Positions 31,898-33,385 of a stretch of DNA of 33,385 nucleotides are shown piece after piece (the first letter of the stretch is position 1; each line of letters begins with the position of its first letter). A program made the translations under genes and the position numbers. This stretch comes from Streptomyces corynorhini. Its GTDB lineage: Bacteria > Actinomycetota > Actinomycetes > Streptomycetales > Streptomycetaceae. The stretch lies in contig NZ_QQNA01000164.1 of the NCBI RefSeq assembly GCF_003346515.1, positions 1 to 33,385 on the forward strand. The letters run 5' to 3'. Under the pieces are notes generated by a model, which was not told where the DNA came from, did no database searches, and saw only the letters and a program-made list of their open reading frames with translations.

Positions 31898-32969
31898 TCC
31901 CGGCCACGACGCGATGGCCAGGCACGCGGACGAGTATCTGGTCACCGCGCGGGTGAAGCTGCCGCGCCGAAAGGTCGTACGGCCGCTGCGGCAGGTCAGC
32001 AGAAGGCTGTTGATGGCCTTGGTCGTGCTCGCCCTGACGGTGTTCATCGTCTACATCGACAAGGAGGGCTACCACGACAACGCGGACAACTCGGTCGACT
32101 TCCTCGACTCCGTCTACTACGCGACCGTCACGCTCTCCACCACGGGGTACGGCGACATCGTTCCGTACAGCTCCGGCGCGCGGCTGGCCAATGTGCTGCT
32201 GGTGACCCCGCTACGGGTCCTCTTCCTCATCATCCTGGTCGGTACGACTCTTGAGGTGCTCACGGAGCGCACCCGCGAGGAGTGGCGGCTGAACCGCTGG
32301 AGGTCCAACTTGCGTGACCACACCGTCATCGTCGGCTACGGCACCAAGGGACGCTCGGCGATGCAGACCCTGTGCGCGACGGGTCTGAAGAAGGAGCAGA
32401 TAGTCATCGTCGACCCCTCGGGAAAGGTCATCGAAGCCGCCAACGCCGAAGGCTTCGTGGGGGTCCTCGGGGACGCCACCCGCAGCGATGTGCTGTTGCG
32501 TGCCGAACTCCAGCGGGCCCGGCAGATCGTCATCGCCACCCAGCGCGACGACACCGCCGTACTGGTGGCGCTGACCGCGCGTCAGCTCAACCGTGGCGCG
32601 AAGATCGTCGCGGCGGTGCGCGAGGAGGAGAACGCGCCACTGCTCCGCCAGTCCGGCGCGGACGCCGTCATCACCAGCGCCAGCGCCGCCGGACGCCTCC
32701 TCGGGCTCTCCGTGCTCAGCCCCAGTGCCGGTACCGTGATGGAAGACCTCATCCAGCAGGGCAGCGGCCTCGACCTCATCGAACGCCCGGTCATAAAGGC
32801 CGAGGTGGGGCGGAATGTGCGGGAGACGGACGACCTGGTGGTCAGCGTCCTGCGCGGACACCGGCTCCTCGGCTACGACGACCCGGCCGCGAGCCCGCTC
32901 CAGCTCACCGACCGTCTGATCACCATCGTCCGCGCGAGCAGCCTCACGGCCCCGGACGGCTCCCACTGA
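31890..32969 (+). CDS. Potassium channel with TrkA/RCK domains
   Basis: Two-transmembrane ion channel with a cytosolic RCK regulatory module. Of 359 residues, TM1 is about 38-57, the pore loop has STTGYGD with TTGYGD at 84-89 (the K+ selectivity filter), TM2 is about 98-122, and from 143 the TrkA-N Rossmann domain begins (VIVGYGTKGRSAM, IVIVDPS), followed by a TrkA-C-like end. The start chosen is GTG 31890: GGAGG lies 9 nt upstream and it gives a GTGA overlap with moeA. GTG 31881 and ATG 31914 are alternatives. It is coupled to the molybdenum-cofactor genes without an obvious functional link. Confidence 0.92.
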   Translation: MKLPGHDAMARHADEYLVTARVKLPRRKVVRPLRQVSRRLLMALVVLALTVFIVYIDKEGYHDNADNSVDFLDSVYYATVTLSTTGYGDIVPYSSGARLANVLLVTPLRVLFLIILVGTTLEVLTERTREEWRLNRWRSNLRDHTVIVGYGTKGRSAMQTLCATGLKKEQIVIVDPSGKVIEAANAEGFVGVLGDATRSDVLLRAELQRARQIVIATQRDDTAVLVALTARQLNRGAKIVAAVREEENAPLLRQSGADAVITSASAAGRLLGLSVLSPSAGTVMEDLIQQGSGLDLIERPVIKAEVGRNVRETDDLVVSVLRGHRLLGYDDPAASPLQLTDRLITIVRASSLTAPDGSH

Positions 32970-33155
32970 CCCCAGAGGGCGACAGAGGGGGTCAGACAGG
33001 GCCTGGAGAGGGCCGGGACCTCGGTCCGCACGCCATGCGATGCCGGGTGCCGCTCTCCGTATCCGCCGCGTATCCGCCGCGCTGTCTGTACCCGGCCGAG
33101 CCACCCACCGTGGGGTTCGGCCGGGAGCCGTCCTCGCCGGAGTAGCCTCGCCGCC
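32970..33155. other. Intergenic spacer with a tandem repeat and a candidate terminator
   Basis: It contains two identical 11-bp units GTATCCGCCGC (33059-33069 and 33070-33080) and a 9-bp stem CCCGGCCGA/TCGGCCGGG (33091-33099 with 33117-33125) that could terminate the channel transcript. The promoter of the quinone oxidoreductase gene should also lie here, but I cannot place it. Confidence 0.5.
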
Positions 33156-33385
33156 ATGCATGCAATCACGATTCCGGAACCCGGGGGCCCCGAGGCGCTC
33201 GTGTGGGCCGAGGTGCCCGATCCCGTACCCGCCGAGGGGGAGGTGCTCGTCGAGGTGGCGGCCAGCGCCGTCAATCGCGCGGATCTGTTGCAGCGCCAGG
33301 GCTTCTACGATCCGCCGCCCGGCGCCTCCCCGTACCCCGGTCTTGAGTGCGCGGGGCGTATCGCCGCGCACTCAAGACCGGGGTA
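33156..33385 (+). CDS. NAD(P)H-quinone oxidoreductase, zinc-type MDR family (3' end missing)
   Basis: About 70 reliable residues of the N-terminal GroES-like domain are present: [35 protein letters not shown] and a [10 protein letters not shown] stretch, typical of quinone oxidoreductases of the PIG3/QOR group. The gene runs off the window. The last 22 bases (33364-33385) are the inverted copy of 33333-33354 and encode AHSRPG with the rare codons TCA and AGA where the family would continue differently, so the true sequence ends at about 33363. Confidence 0.85.
   Translation, partial: MHAITIPEPGGPEALVWAEVPDPVPAEGEVLVEVAASAVNRADLLQRQGFYDPPPGASPYPGLECAGRIAAHSRPG
33333..33385. repeat. Perfect 22-nt inverted repeat at the right contig end (probable fold-back artefact)
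   Basis: Bases 33333-33354 are the exact reverse complement of 33364-33385, with a 9-nt spacer. The outer arm ends at the last base of the window, mirroring the left end. The reading frame of the oxidoreductase departs from its family exactly in the outer arm. Confidence 0.85.

Overview
The window reads as high-GC actinobacterial DNA, almost certainly Streptomyces: third codon positions are nearly all G/C, many starts are GTG, genes overlap by 4 bp (ATGA/GTGA), and the gene order matches the conserved chromosome core near oriC. A parS-type ParB site at about 31.88-31.90 kb fits that location. Both ends carry a perfect 22-nt inverted repeat that reaches exactly to the first or last base. This looks like fold-back at contig ends rather than biology, and both terminal genes are incomplete.

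Region by region. (1) 1-0.72 kb: 3' part of a class E sortase, followed by a strong bidirectional terminator. (2) 0.8-9.0 kb, minus strand: the cell-envelope and signalling cluster fhaA-fhaB-pstP-rodA-pbpA-pknB (FHA proteins, PP2C phosphatase, SEDS polymerase, class B PBP, PASTA kinase), with a possible hidden 45-residue ORF between fhaB and pstP. (3) 9.29-9.38 kb: tRNA-Leu(CAG) with its own promoter and terminator, then about 0.5 kb of repeat-rich, G-rich non-coding DNA. (4) 9.9-14 kb: a lactate 2-monooxygenase-like flavoenzyme, a divergent FMN azoreductase/HxlR regulator pair resembling AzoR1/YodB, a J-domain protein and a rhodanese. (5) 14.06-17.78 kb, minus: paaABCDE, the phenylacetyl-CoA epoxidase, as one tightly coupled operon. 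(6) 17.9-20.8 kb, plus: a DUF5819 membrane protein and an HTTM protein (an SdpA/SdpB-like pair) coupled to a SPOUT RNA methyltransferase. (7) 20.8-24.8 kb: paaN, with divergent paaH-like dehydrogenase and a TetR regulator. (8) 24.9-29.3 kb: an Lrp/AsnC regulator divergent from a 2-oxoacid dehydrogenase E1alpha-E1beta-E2 operon. (9) 29.4-33.0 kb: a MobA-like/DUF6457 fusion, MoeA and a TrkA-type potassium channel in one coupled operon, with parS spanning the moeA stop and the channel start. (10) 33.16 kb to the end: 5' part of a quinone oxidoreductase-like gene.

The strongest system-level signal is regulatory. A near-identical ~18-bp palindrome (core ACCGAACGATCGGTCGG) sits in front of paaA, between paaN and paaH, and, in weaker form, in front of the 2-oxoacid dehydrogenase operon. 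The TetR gene at the end of the paaH operon is the obvious candidate to bind it. Each of these three intergenic regions also holds the 10-mer CTGTGGAYAA, a DnaA-box-like sequence that I did not see elsewhere in the window. One reading is a phenylalanine/phenylpyruvate to phenylacetyl-CoA to ring-opening regulon in which the 2-oxoacid dehydrogenase feeds the Paa epoxidase; this is inference. No mobile element, CRISPR array, rRNA or prophage was seen.
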